Shown here piece after piece: positions 1 through 11,965 of a stretch of DNA of 64,000 bases. Positions within the stretch are counted from its first letter, which is position 1. Every line of letters begins with the position of its first letter. The notes below the pieces were generated by a model. It made no database searches. It was not told where the DNA came from and saw nothing but the letters and a program-made list of their open reading frames with translations. This stretch comes from Austropuccinia psidii (lineage: Eukaryota; Basidiomycota; Pucciniomycetes; Pucciniales; Sphaerophragmiaceae), in assembly GCA_023105745.1 (NCBI GenBank), contig JALGQZ010000001.1, positions 40,758,082 through 40,822,081 on the forward strand, written 5' to 3'. The translations under genes and the position numbers were made by a program.

Positions 1-968
1 GCTATCTGATGGTGCCATCCATTTCCTCATAGCTCAAGTACAACAGAAGTTATTGGCCAAACAAGCTTAAAACAGCTTTTGCCCAGACCACGCCAATGTA
101 CAAAACTACTTGTACATGGGATAACTTTGTCATATTTAATGATAACCATGTCAAGTTGGGTACCATTGTGTAGAGCTCATACGGAGCTATTCAATGAACC
201 AACTTTGAGCTTGATATCTCAAAAACCGACAGAGTTATGACCATTTTAAGGTCAAAATCCCACCTGCTGTCAGATACAGCCTTACCATGGGATAATATCC
301 CATAACCATGAATATGAGGTGTCAAATAGACAAAGAAGCATGTTTTTACTTCAATACGTAATATGTCAGTCAATACTGGGGTCCCATACAGGTTCTGTAC
401 AGCATTCTACGCCTCATACACATCAGAATCAGGCTGTGAGGTCCCCAGATGAAAATTCTCACCCTGTATTGGTGAAAACCGCCCAGATGTGGTTTCAAAA
501 CCACATCTGAGCCCAATACAGGGTATACAGGCTGTTTGCAAACCACAAGCCTGTCATAGAGAGTGAAAAATCTTCACTTCCTCTACATGGAAAGGTCTAG
601 CAGCCTTTCCACCTCAATTTCAGGATAAAAGGAGGGCTTTTCACAGCCAAAAGCCTTTCCTCATCCTGCTCTTGAATAACCTACATAGTAAACGGTCAAA
701 AACAGTTTTACTCTTGGTTAATAATCAGGTATAGTCTTAAATTAAAAATTATTGTAGTCTTTATTATTGTAAACCAACAGGTAAAGCTGCACCCAGGGCT
801 TTCAACAGTGCTCACCACCACTATATCTCTATAGTAAAGCCCTTAATATCTTAATTTAATCCTTTATCATCAACTTTATTATCTTTTAAAGCAATTTTAC
901 CATGTCACAAACATAGTTTGAGTTGTAAATAGCCTACATTACCACTCTTTCATAGTTTCATCCTGACA
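1..968 (+). repeat. 5' LTR of A1 (3' two thirds)
   Basis: The sequence matches 10183-11150 (the 3' LTR) almost base for base and ends in CATCCTGACA immediately before the primer site. About 470 bp of its 5' end lies outside the window. It contains a large inverted repeat at 461-524 and a 63-codon frame at 319-510 that recurs in other family A LTRs. Confidence 0.95.
461..524. repeat. Composite palindrome in family A LTR
   Basis: Outer arms ACCCTGTATTGG (461-472) and CCAATACAGGGT (513-524) enclose a perfect 12-bp inner stem, CAGATGTGGTTT (484-495) and AAACCACATCTG (498-509), with a 2-nt loop. The inner stem recurs in all four family A LTRs (A1 3' LTR about 10660-10695, A2 about 50070-50100, A3 about 62930-62970). 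The outer arms are slightly eroded in the A1 3' LTR. It could form a cruciform in DNA or a hairpin in RNA if transcribed. Confidence 0.85.
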
Positions 969-990
969 TTTTGGGGGCCTGGCCGTGTTT
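969..990 (+). other. Primer binding site of A1
   Basis: Directly after the LTR end CTGACA comes TTTTGGGGGCCTGGCCGTG. The same TTTGGGGGCCTGGCCGTG block follows the 5' LTR of D1 (27216-27233), and a decayed copy follows the A2 LTR at 50553, although A and D LTRs are not alike. The position and the TGG near its start fit a minus-strand primer site complementary to a tRNA 3' end. I cannot name the tRNA. Confidence 0.75.
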
Positions 991-1559
991 TAAATCTTTT
1001 TTTGGACCTTATAAGTAAGTCTTTTCTCTCTTTATGACTTATTAACCAGTGTTTTATCTTTTTTAGGCGTAATTGCTCTATTTAAATATATATTGTATAT
1101 ATTTATCCTTTTTTATATATATACTCATATTATGAGAGTATTTTTCACGTGGCTAATACCCACTGAATATAATATTTTTGGCGTGTTTTGTATATAAAAA
1201 CACATAAGCCATCAATAAGTCCTGTATTCTTGACTGAATAAGGACACCTCTGACTGAAAAACCATCAGTTGAGGCGTGGATTAAGTGTATTGTTAACTCA
1301 ATAACACTTATACAAAACCACATGTACAGAATACACTTGAAAACCACAAGTGTATCTGTGGGATACTGGCACACAAACAGTGTGATAGGGTACCAAAAGC
1401 TGTAATTCTGACGTGGAATTGTTGATTCAATTACACTGTCATTATACAGGGCACATTGTAGTAACATACAAGCCCAGAGGCCAATCTTAAATGTGCAAAA
1501 CCAGCATTTTTAAGAAGTCTTAACTGACATAAGTCCGCCCTTTTCTGCCTTGATTTCAG
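991..1559 (+). other. A1 leader with intron-like segments
   Basis: This is AT-rich and has no convincing coding. An intron-like segment runs from GTAAGT at 1015 to TTTTTTAG at 1066 (52 bp) with TTAAC about 25 bp before the acceptor; A2 keeps an equivalent (50596-50649). A second acceptor-like end, TTGATTTCAG at 1550-1559, precedes the first protein-like stretch and is also kept in A2 (ending 51135). These suggest a multi-intron 5' leader, but no donor for the second intron is clear and no transcript data are available. Confidence 0.45.
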
Positions 1560-2628
1560 TTGAAGAAAATTACATCCCACTTGAGACCCAGTCACAGGCC
1601 AACACACCAGTGACACCCTCAGAACCAGAGGGCAGCAAGGGCAAAGGAAAGAGGCACAGTGAAGGTCTCCTCAAAGCCAGGAAGTGGACACCAATAGCCA
1701 CTCAGAGAAGTAGAAACCAACAAAACTCTGCATCCATACAAGGTAAACCAACCTTAACCACTTGTACAGGAAAGATTACAATTATTAACCCAGTTGTAAC
1801 TTCCAAAGGCAAACTGCCCAAGTCAGCAGACAGTAAATTTGTACAAGGCACAGTCAAAGGTAAATACCCTAAGAACATAAAGTTTTTGACTGCTTGAAAA
1901 CACTGATATGTCCCCTGTATACCTCAGAGACCTTGGCTTCCAAAGGAACCAGCCAGAGGATAGAGGAGGATTGTCCAGAACCAGAAGACCTGAAAGAGGA
2001 CACCCTGGACACAGTGGTGGATGGCAAAACAATGAGGGAGATAATATCAACCTTGCCATTCACACTCCAATTCAACAGAAACCTCAAACCAGAGGACTGG
2101 AAGGATATGGATCAAGTTCTTCAGATCCACCAACTCCTCAAAGATTTATTTCAATGAAGCATGGACAACAAGAGGTTCAACCTAGCAACTCACTGGGCAG
2201 AACTGGGATCAAGTTGCCAGAAGATCTGTCTCAAAGAGATAGACTTCAAAGACCTTATGGTAATCACCAAAGGTTGGAATCCTACCAGGCAGTACAGACT
2301 CCTGGGGGCAAGGGCACAGAGGATAAGGGAGAATCAAGCCACTATCCTAGCTATAGAAGAACAGTTGACCCAGACAGGGCCTACTCAGATTCCTTCAGGT
2401 TCACAAGGAGCAGGCCAAATCAACTCTCCAGTGGCTTCACACCATTCAGACACCAGCAGATCAGTGGCCAAGAGTCACCATTCTTCACAATTCCAGGAAG
2501 TTTCCAGGAGAAGACAAGGAAACAAGGGCAAGAACAAAATCTCCTTCAACCAGAGGAGGAAAGAGTCAGACCCCATGATCCAGAAGCTGTTGGATTTGGT
2601 AAAGGAAGTACACAAGAAGAAGAAGTAG
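1560..2628 (+). pseudogene. Accessory protein of A1 overlapping gag, exon 1560-1859 plus 1928-2628
   Basis: The first exon (1560-1859) is K/S/T-rich. Removing an intron-like segment at 1860-1927 (GTAAAT...CTCAG, 68 bp) joins it in frame to a second stretch that reads to 2626-2628 in a frame different from gag. The second part carries a W (2194-2196) 25 residues before a GWNP motif (2272-2283), a basic region and a lysine-rich C-terminus. D1 has an equivalent frame with W-x24-GWSP (28123 and 28198-28209), and A2 has the same layout. In A1 one TGA (2155-2157) interrupts it where A2 reads TGG, so this copy is broken. Function is unknown. The gag start codon (ATG 1908) lies inside the putative intron, so splicing would select this protein over gag-pol. 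The coding claim is inference. Confidence 0.55.
1860..1927 (+). other. Putative intron selecting accessory frame versus gag-pol
   Basis: The segment begins GTAAAT and ends ACCTCAG. It is almost identical in A2 (51436-51503). In D1 the matching place has GTGTGT...CCAG (27759-27823). In all three the donor follows AAAG in the same codon phase, and in A1, A2 and D1 the gag ATG lies inside the segment. It is supported only by splice-site appearance and frame logic. Confidence 0.45.
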
Positions 2629-5600
2629 TTGTAAACCACTCTAGAATCAGTAGTCCTAGTAATAGAAACATTAACCCCACTCAGACTGAAAATAACATTG
2701 TCACATCTGAGAGTAACATCAACAGTGATACACTGTGGTTACAAGTGTCCCAATATGCTGAACAATCTGCAAAGCAATTTGCAGAAATTAAAGCTAGCCA
2801 AGAGAGGATGAGACAAACTCAAGTGTGAGCCTTGAGGTATATTTTACATACCCAAATAGGCCACAATTATCTTAAAAGGAAATTTGGAATTATGCAAAAC
2901 TCATAAGTCATGCATATATCCAAAATTCATCATTTTCAATTTCAGAAAAGATGAATAACTTTTTATTGAGTAAGTAAATCCATGGATTTAAGACCAGATT
3001 TGGATTCTACACAAAAATTCACCTAGGGTAGCTCCATAGAGTGAATAAGCTCAATTTAAGTATTTGAGGTGGTAAAATGGAAAATACTTCAATACCACAT
3101 CATTAATACCACATAAAAGATCCGTGAAAATTTTTGTTTTTCTTGATTTTTAGCCAAAATAATGGGAAAGTGAGAAATCCCATGTTACATAGACACTAAG
3201 AATAGTGTTATGCATGTTTTGAGCACTTAATATCATGGTATTCTTACATGGACTTTTGGTACACCCATAGTGGATATCTCACTTTAAGCTTAAATTACTA
3301 TTTTGACGTAAAAATTAGGCAAGGGGGACAAAAGACATCAAAGAGAGCCAGGGTACCCAACTTCTGAGGCCTCAGAGGCGTGGATAGCTCCAGAGCATGG
3401 ATCCATGGTGCATCTTGGCCCAATTGGTAAACTAAAACTCTTTGGGAACTTGGTTACCAAGTTACACCTACTGTAATCATAAGAAAAATAGCAAATAACC
3501 TGCTATTTTGACGTGCCAAGGAGGTAATAAGCTACTTAGAATCCTGTAACCACGTCAATTCTTGATGACTTTCCATGACTAGACCCTAAAAGAGTAATTA
3601 AACCCTTTTGGGATCCATATTCATTGATTTACCTCATAGCAACCTGCAAAATACTGCTATTTGCAATTCTACGTAGAAATAAGGTAAAAACTTCAAAAAT
3701 TCATTAAAAATACAATTCTTAATGAATCCTTCTGAAACTTTCAGGACCAATGGAGAACTGTATTATCCATGGTACAACCAAAAAGAATTATGGTTTTACT
3801 AGTAAAATTAAAAGTTTTACTTACAGTCCATTTTTGACCATTCTACGTGAAACACTGAATCTTCAAAAATTCACAGTAATTACAACCTGTGATGAAATTG
3901 GCAATAACATTGATAACTTTGAGAAATCAATGATTATTTTAGAATAAAAGAAGATTTACAGATGTTACTCCTTTTATTCTTAACCATATTGGGGTTGGTA
4001 GTCACGTAAAAGCATCAATTAAGTAATTATGATAATCTTACGTGACAACAGATGATGCAATCAATAATCCAAAAGGGTTTATTGTTTTCTCACTCACTGG
4101 TTTTTCAGTTTGCTCCATGGCACGCCTCTGTGAGCTGTTGTTGACTTAAAAGAAGCCTCTTCTTGCTGTTTTTTCCGTATTATCATCTTATCAATTTATT
4201 AAATCATTATTACCAACAAGTAAGTATTAGTTAAAACTATTCTTAAGTGTTTTAAATCTTTCAAAATCATCCAGAAAGACGTGAAATCATAGAATCCAAC
4301 TATATTTTGTTGTAATACTGTTATAAATCTTTTTGATCCCTTAAATCCACAATTCCACGTCAAATTTCTCTACTCTTACCTATCAATAAGTTCTTTGGAG
4401 TATTAGTGAGTCATTTATTCTTAATTCTTAAAGTTTTTCTCTAGTAATAGTTTTCTTCAAGAATTATCTTTATAATTATTCTTGCAAAAGATAATTATAT
4501 ATTAAAATAATTTTATTATTTTAATAAAGAAGGTTTTATTATTAAATTCTTCTTGTAATTGATTCTTGTAGACAATTACTTGCTCACTGTTAAAATCACT
4601 AGTAGTGCTTAACACGTGAAAGAAATAATTTTTAATTATTTAATTGTGGTTATAATAATATTTTATTATTATATTTCATAAGAACAGACATAGTACTGTT
4701 GATTAATATTAATATTATCATCAGTTTCATAGTCACATCTTACATCAAGCCTCCTTGGAACAAATAGTTAAGAATCTTCAAGAAGGATATGCTCGACTGA
4801 GCAAAGCCTCTGAAGAATCCAACAAAAGACTGAACCAAGTCTTTGAAGAACAACACCACAGCACAAGGGATAGGGAGTGTCTGGATCAAAACATTAACAA
4901 ATTGTTTAATGCCTACCATAGCTTAAAGCCCGAACCACAAGGCCAAGCTATGGAGAATCCATATCAACCAGATGACATCAAACCAGATGCCATGATGTTG
5001 AATAAAGCAAGATCTCCATCACAATGCCAGGATGGAGATGGCATGTCTTGTTCAGAGAAGGAAGCCTTGAAACAGCTTCCTGAGGCCTCAAACTGGCCCA
5101 AATTCTCTGGATCAGGAGAATATGATCATATGGAACTCATAGATTATATTGATGGACTCTTCATCGATGTACCCAGAATACCAGATTACTGGATTACTGC
5201 TAGACTGAATACTGCATTTAAAGGTCATGCAAGTATATGGTACACAGAAATGAAAGAAATCCATGGCAGAAGAAACTGGCCATGGTGGAAGAGTCAAATA
5301 ATCCAAAAGTACAGTAATGGAACTTGGATATGGCAAAAGACCATGTCATTTGAAAATGACAAATACTCTGTGGACAAAGATCCATATGAGTGGTGTCTCA
5401 GACAGTCTAAAAGACTTAAAGCCATTGATCCTCAGATGAACATCCAGATGAGGAATCACAAACTTCTGACACAACTGCCAGGAGAATTAGAGCATGCAGT
5501 GAAATTCAGATGCAACCAAAATTGCACTCTAGATGACATAGCCAATACCTTACAAGACATAAGGAAGAGGACAAATATAGGGAAATTCACCCCATATAAG

Positions 5601-5777
5601 AGCAGTGGTTTCAAAGAGAAACAACCTTTCAGGGTAGAGTTTAAAGACAAACCCAGAGAGAGTGGCAGAGGTGGCAAAGAAAAGGAATTCTTGTCACAAT
5701 TGTGGTTCAACAGACCACTATGCCAACAACTGTCCAAAAGCAAAGAAAAAAGTCTATGCTATAGAAAAAGTCCCTGA
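1908..5777 (+). pseudogene. gag: Gag of A1, interrupted by solo LTR D2
   Basis: The frame opens at ATG 1908 with a Q/S/G/R/P-rich, probably disordered N-terminal region that overlaps the accessory frame, and runs to 2823. It resumes at 4750 after the D2 LTR and its duplicated target TCAAG; the 1926-bp insertion is a multiple of three, so phase is kept, but the LTR brings a stop just after the junction (2826-2828). The second half has a coiled-coil-like segment, then the retrotransposon gag core, including a KFSGSGEYDHMELIDYIDG stretch and a WPWWK motif near 5278-5292. Compared with A2, one base has been lost near 5660, so translation leaves the pol frame before the zinc knuckle and ends at 5777. 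Gag would form the virus-like particle and bind element RNA. Confidence 0.85.
2824..4744 (+). repeat. Solo LTR D2 (family D), nested in A1 gag
   Basis: The 1921-bp sequence runs from TGTGAGCC to CATCTTACA and matches the D1 LTRs along its whole length. It is flanked by a perfect 5-bp target duplication, TCAAG (2819-2823 and 4745-4749). It has no internal region, so it is the product of LTR-LTR recombination after insertion into A1. It retains the 65-codon LTR frame (3750-3947). Confidence 0.96.
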
Positions 5778-8700
5778 AGAAGAACCTCCAACAGAGGATT
5801 CTGAATCAGACTCTATGGGAGATGCCATCAGAGAACCATCTGATGATGATCAAGACCCAAGAGAGGAATTTCTAGTGGAATACCAAGAGGAAACCCCATT
5901 GGAAATCCAGGATATACAGTTGGAAGCAGGCATGCCACAGGACACTGCCAACAAGAACTTGTGCAAACACAGACAAGATGCACAAACATTCCCGGTTACA
6001 ACAACCAAAGGAATGACATATATACATGGAACAGCCACAAAAATGACTGTATGTATTGACAATGCTCAGCACCCACTGATCATTGACAGTGGAGCACATT
6101 GCTCCATAGTGGCCAGAAATTATCTGGATAACCACTTCCTAAACTGGGAAAAGCAGCTCTTGCCCACTAAGGCAAGGAACTTCAAAAGTGCATCAGGGAA
6201 GATGACTTCCATCGGGACAATTATCAAAGAGATAATTATACCCCACAGGAAGGGTAATATCAGACTCAACCCAGAGTTTGTAGTGCTTGAAGATGCCCAC
6301 ATCCAAGGGATTTTACTGGGAACAGATTACCAGAGGATGTATGGCATAGATATTTACAACAGTAAAAACAGGCACATTACCATTGGTACCAACAAGGAAA
6401 AGAAATTTTCACTTGATATATACCACATATCTTCACAGGATCCACTAGGAGAACTCTTGAAGGAATTCAAGGGGGGACAGTTTAGCACTACCCTCACCAG
6501 TAAACAAAAACTAAGCTTACTGAAGATTCTGAGGAAGAACAGACCAGCATTTGCCATTGGTGAAGAGCCACTAGGCAAGATTAAAGGACATGATATAGAA
6601 CTATATCTGGATGTGGAAAGACCTTATCCACCCATGCTGAGGAGACATCCTTATCCAGCAAGTCTGGAAACCAGGAAAGAAATTGAAAAACACATCAATG
6701 AACTCCTGGACATGGATGTCATCAGGAAGATTGGACATAATGAAATAGTGGAAATCACCACTCCTGTCCTAATCACCTGGCATGATGGCAAGTCTAGATT
6801 GTGTGGAGACTTCAGAGCCCTGAATAACTACACAAAAGCAGACAGGTACCCTATACCAAGGATACCTCATGCCTTGGATAAGCTGGCCAAAGCTAAATAC
6901 ATAACCAAGATGGATTGTATGAAAGGCTTCCACCAAAATGGAGTGAAACCAAACTCCATGAAGTTGCTCAGAATAATATGCCATATGGGCATATATGAGT
7001 ACACCAGGATGCCATTTGGAATCAAGAATGCACCAGCCCACTTCCAAAGGATGATGGATACCATATTTCAAGAAGAAATAATGGAAGGCTGGATGGTAGT
7101 ATATATTGATGATATCATTATATACTCAGAGACATGGGAAGACCATGTACAATACATAGACAGAGTGCTCAGTAAATGTACACCCATCAATCTGAAAATT
7201 TCACTTAAAAAGTGTAATTTTGGCCAACAAGAGCTACTAGCTCTAGGACACAAAGTCTCAGGCCTTAGTCTGGCTATTGACCAGAACAAAGTAGCAGCAG
7301 TACTGCAAAAGCCAGTACCAAAGAACATCAAAGAGATGCAATCTTTCCTTGGATTTGCTAGCTACTATAGAAACCACATCAAAAACTTTGCCCACATAAC
7401 TAGTAGTTTATACAAGTTATGCTCAAAGGATGTAGTTTTTGAAATAACCAAGGAAAGGAGGGATGCATATGAGAGGATCAAATATGAACTCACAAATGCA
7501 CCTGTGCTCATCTTACCTGACTTTGAACTACCATTCAAGTTATATATAGATGCAGCATGAAGCCAAGGCTTGGGAGCAGCCCTTCACCAAAGACAAATGG
7601 TGGATGGTGAACCAAGAGAAGGTGTAATATGTTACATCTCCAGGCAGCTGAAAGATTCAGAAGCCAGGTATGGGGCCACCCAGACAGAATGTCTATGTCT
7701 AGTCTGGGCTCTAGAAAAACTCCATTATTATTTGGAGGGTGCAGTCTTTGAAGTCTACACAGACTGCACAGCCCTGAAGTCTTTACTAAACATGAAGACT
7801 ACTAATAGACACATGCTGAGATGGCAAATAGCCATCCAGGAGTATAGAGGGAACATGACCATCATATACAAAGAAGGTAAAAGCCATACCAATGCAGATG
7901 GCCTTAGCAGATGGCCACTGGACAATGTCAAAAGCAATCCAGCTTATGACCCTGAAGTTGCTGCAAAAATTCCTATCCATTTTATGGAAATAAATAGGAA
8001 AAAGAACTTCAGATTCTCAGAATGGGCACCAGGGAGTGGTACCCTTGACAGTGGAAACACTGATTCAGAAGGGACAGAAACCCCCATACTGGGAATAAGT
8101 TCCTCAGAACTGCACAATGAATTTTTCAATGCAGTACTGAAATCATATGCTAAACACAAACAGTGTAGCATACTACTCCAACTCCTTCAACAAAAATACA
8201 GGAGCCCAGAACTGGAAACCCATCTGGAGGAACCCTGGTTGAGGGCCTATAAGGACAATAAATTCTTCCTTATAGATGGCCTGATTTATCACAGAGAAAA
8301 GCACACCAGTGAACTCACAGAGATAGACAGAGACCACATCTCTTTAATACTGCAGGAATGCCATGACTGCCCCTATATGGGACACATGAGTGAGGACAGG
8401 ACTAAAGAGAGGGTAGCAAGCACAGCTTGGTGGCCCAAGTGGGAGCAAGAGTTGAGTGAATACATCAACACTTGTGAAAGATGCCAAAAGGCAAATAGAA
8501 AACATGGGAAGAAATATGGGTTGCTTCAACACAAAGAAGAACCCAAACACCCATGGGAAACCATCAACATGGACTGGGTCACAGGCCTTGTCCCAGGAGG
8601 CAAAGAAAACTACAATGCCTGCTTAATCATAGTTGATAGGTTCAGCAAGAGCATGAGATGTCTACCCTGCCATAAAGAGGACACAGCCATGGACACTGCT

Positions 8701-9687
8701 CTGTTATTCTGGAATAAAATTATATCCACCTGTGGGGTCCCTAAGATCATAATTAGTGACAGGGACCCAAAATTCACATCTGAATTTTGGACCAATTTAT
8801 ATGACATGCTTGGCCCCAAGCTTGCTTTTTCCACAGCTTACCATCCACAAACAGATGGCGTAGCTGAGAGAATGATCCAAACAATGGAGGACATTCCCAG
8901 GAGGTTCTGTGCCTATGGCATGGAATACAAGGACCATGAGGGATACACCCATGATTGGGTCACCCTCTTACCAGCAGTCCAACTAGCTTATAATACAAGC
9001 CAGCACTCTACCACAGGAAAAACACCTGCACTGGTAGAGAAAGGGTGGAATCCCCTGTTGCCTGTGGATCACTTGAAGAAAAATCTTCTGACCATCCACC
9101 CCACAGCCAAAGACTTCCATGATATGTGGAAGAAAGCCTGTGATACTGCTGCCAAATGCATAGCTGAAGCCAAAGAGTATAACAAGCAAAGGTGGGACAA
9201 ATCACATATGGAACCTGAATTCAAGGAAGGGGACCAGGTGTTAGTATCTACACTGAGCTTTAACAATCTCAAAGGACCCAAGAAGATGAGAGACTCATTT
9301 GTAGGGCCCTTAACTATCATTAAGTTGATAGGGAAGAATGCAGTAGAGGTCAAGCTCACTGAGGAGTTTTCTAGGAAACACCCAGTCTTTCCAGTAAGCC
9401 TGGTCAAACCATACTTCCAAACAGAGCAGGATAAATTCCCCTCCAGGAAGAAAAACATCACTCCACCAGAAATAGTAGAAGTAGAAGACTCTCCTGGACC
9501 TGTGAGTAAAATAATCAGGGCCAGAAAAATCAGACTTAATGGGAAGGATCAGAGACGATATCTAGTCAGATTCAAGAACCAGACAGCTGACAAAGACAAA
9601 TGGTTGGCAGAGGATGCCATACCAGATGGAAACCTTCATTTAAGGAGATTCAGAGCCTCTAGGAGGACTGAGCATTCTCATCCATGA
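5662..9687 (+). pseudogene. pol: Pol polyprotein of A1 (knuckle, protease, RT, RNase H, integrase, chromodomain-like)
   Basis: A CX2CX4HX4C knuckle at 5692-5733 is followed by a protease with IIDSGAH (Asp codon 6085-6087) and an RT with YIDD at 7102-7113 and the usual fingers and palm motifs. RNase H starts near 7535 and contains an in-frame TGA at 7558-7560, next to its first catalytic region. The frame reopens through RNase H, an HHCC integrase zinc domain (about 8350-8490) and a DDE core with Asp 8572, Asp 8758 and Glu 8866 (35 residues between the last two). The C-terminal part (about 9505-9660) has a chromodomain-like YLVRFKN...WLAEDAIPD pattern. D1 has the same order in one intact frame. 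With the upstream gag frameshift and the TGA this copy cannot make a full polyprotein, though the integrase half is intact. Confidence 0.92.
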
Positions 9688-9699
9688 TGAGCCTTTTTT

Positions 9700-9711
9700 A
9701 GAGGGAGGGTA
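9700..9711 (+). other. Polypurine tract of A1
   Basis: AGAGGGAGGGTA abuts the TGTCAG start of the 3' LTR. It is the expected plus-strand primer position. A3 has the same tract on the minus strand just above 63913. Confidence 0.8.
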
Positions 9712-11150
9712 TGTCAGCCTGTGACTCAAAACCAGAGCACAAGCATGACAGCCAAAATACCATAAACCAATGGTATAGCCAAAATACCACCAAAACATGG
9801 AGCTGAGCCAAATTAGCTCAAAAGGTATCAAAAGAAAGAGGAAACTCACCTCTTTCTGAAAATATAAGTACCATCACCATAGGACAAGAAATAACAAAGT
9901 TATTCCTGCTCAAAGTTATTGCTGAGCATAAACCTTAATTTTCACCTCTCATCTAAAATATAGAAGGAGAGGCTTAACCCCATCAAATGGGTATTCAAAA
10001 TGAATCTCTAAGCCAGGGCTATCTAATGGTGCTAGCCAAACTGAGCTAGCACCAGTATTACTTGAGTTATGGTCAAATTCAGACCAAATAAGGGTGAACA
10101 AAACATTCACCTCTCATCTAACTTCTACAGTTTTAGTGTGAGATACCTAAAGTGGGGTCTATGTGGAAAGAGAGCAATCAGGGCTATCTGATGGTGCCAT
10201 CCATTTCCTCATAGCTCAACTACAACAGAAGTTATTGGCCAAACAAGCTTAATACAGCTTTTGCCCAGACCACGCCAATGTACAAAAATATTTGTACATG
10301 GGATAACTTTGTCATATTTAATGATAACCATGTCAAGTTGGGTACCATTGTGTAGAGCTCATACAGAGCTATTCAATGAACCAACTTTGAGCTTGATATC
10401 TCAAAAAATGACAGAGTTATGACCATTTTAAGGTCAAAATCCCACCTTCTGTCAGATACAGCCTTACCATGGGATAATATCCCATAACCATGAATATGAG
10501 GTGTCAAATAGACAAAGAAGCATGTTTTTACTTCAATACCTCATATGTCAGTTAATACTGCGGTCCCATACACGTTCTGTACAGCATTCTACGCATCATA
10601 CACGTCAGAATCAGGCTGTGAGGTCCCCAGATGAAAATTTTCACCCTGTATTGGTGAAAACCGCCCAGATGTGGTTTCAAAACCACATCTGAGCCCAATA
10701 CAGATTATACAGGCTGTTTGCAAACCACAAGCCTGTCATAGAGAGTGAAAAATCTTCACTTCCTCTACGTGGAAAGGTCTAGCAGCCTTTCCACCTCAAT
10801 TTCAGGATAAAAGGAGGGCTTTTCACAGCCAAAAGCCTTTCCTCATCCTGCTCTTGAATAACCTACGTAGTAAACTGTCAAAAACAGTTTTACTCTTGGT
10901 GAATAATCAGGTATACTCTTAAATTAAAAAGTATTGTAGTCTTTATTATTGTAGACCAACAGGTAAAGCTGCACCCAGGGCTTTCAACAGCGCTCACCAC
11001 CACTATATCTCTATAGAAAAGCCCTTAATATCTTAATTTAATCCTTTATCATCGACTTTATTATCTTTTAAAGCATTTTTACCGTGTCAAAAACATAGTT
11101 TGAGTTGTAAATAGCCTACATTACCACTCTTTCATAGTCTCATCCTGACA
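9712..11150 (+). repeat. 3' LTR of A1
   Basis: The 1439-bp LTR starts TGTCAGCCTGTGACTC and ends CATCCTGACA, so TGTCAG and CTGACA form terminal inverted repeats. It is the same length as the A3 LTR (62475-63913). It carries the palindrome near 10640-10705 and the LTR frame 10501-10692. The next bases (TGGTG, 11151-11155) belong to B1 and should be one copy of the target duplication. Confidence 0.95.
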
Positions 11151-11965
11151 TGGTGAGGAGGAAGTTTTTCTGCTTTCACCTTGGAGAATAAATCCAAGTA
11201 CTGGTGATAAGCAGAAGGAACAACCTTCATCACGGTTTCTATTTCTTGTGGCTCTTCCTCTTCATCCCACAACTCCTCCAGGGAGGAAGGTCCACATTCC
11301 CAAAGAAGAGATGAAGTGAAGATACAGAATTATCTTCTCCAACATCTTGAATCTCTTTGAAGACTTCATCTCTAGATGATAGTAATGACTGATGGGAATT
11401 AAGGGAAGGAATATGAACAGAAGATGGAAATGATGGTGTTCTAGAATCACCAACCAGAGCTGCACATGATTTGGCAGAAGAAAAGTCATTACTAAAATAT
11501 TTTGAAGGATCATGATAGTCCTTATGATCAGCATTAAAGGTGATCAGCCCTTGCCTAAAATCAATATATGGATTAAAATGATTAAGAAAGTCAAACCCCA
11601 ATCAGAGGTTTTCTCCCTTGGGAGGAACAATAACTAAAAAGTCCCATTCAAAGCTTGGGAAGGAAAGGAGCTCAACCATATATTTAGTATGGTGAGTCAC
11701 AAATATGGAAGGAGACTCTGAGGAGTCAAGAATAATGAGGGGAATCTTCTCTGGGAGTTCTGAAATGGTCAAAGAATACTTGTGAACAAACTGCTTTGCA
11801 ATAAATGAGTTGGTAGCACCAGAATCAATGAGAATACTGTAAATCATATCAGAGAGAGAAGAAAAAACAAAAAATTAAGGGAATTTCTGAAACCAGTATT
11901 CAGAATGCACAATTGTGCTCTGGAAGGAAAACTGTGAAGACCATTGAACACAACATGATCTTCAC
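11151..11965 (-). pseudogene. pol: Start of pol of B1: protease and linker before RT
   Basis: Minus-strand reading gives an aspartic protease with ILIDSGATNSFIA (about 11800-11845), closely matching the C1 protease at 21042-21053. A TGA (11602-11604) interrupts a stretch that in C1 reads LGYDFL. The linker towards RT continues to 11239 and then shifts frame. A1 truncates the gene before the RT catalytic core. The frame offset from gag differs from that in C1, so at least one indel lies between gag and protease. Confidence 0.85.

Larger units (their letters stand above)
1..11150 (+). mobile_element. Ty3/Gypsy LTR retrotransposon A1 (family A), 5' end outside window
   Basis: The element has a truncated 5' LTR (1-968), a primer site, a spliced-looking leader, gag, pol, a polypurine tract and a complete 3' LTR (9712-11150). 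Domain order is gag, CCHC knuckle, protease, RT, RNase H, integrase, chromodomain-like tail, which is Ty3/Gypsy order. It is inactive: a solo family D LTR sits in gag (2824-4744), one base has been lost near 5660 at the gag to pol transition, and there is a TGA at 7558-7560 in RNase H. The right flank (11151 onward) is the pol of the minus-strand element B1, so A1 inserted into B1; its left boundary and the other target-site copy are outside the window. The two LTRs differ by scattered substitutions, so the insertion is not very recent. Confidence 0.95.
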
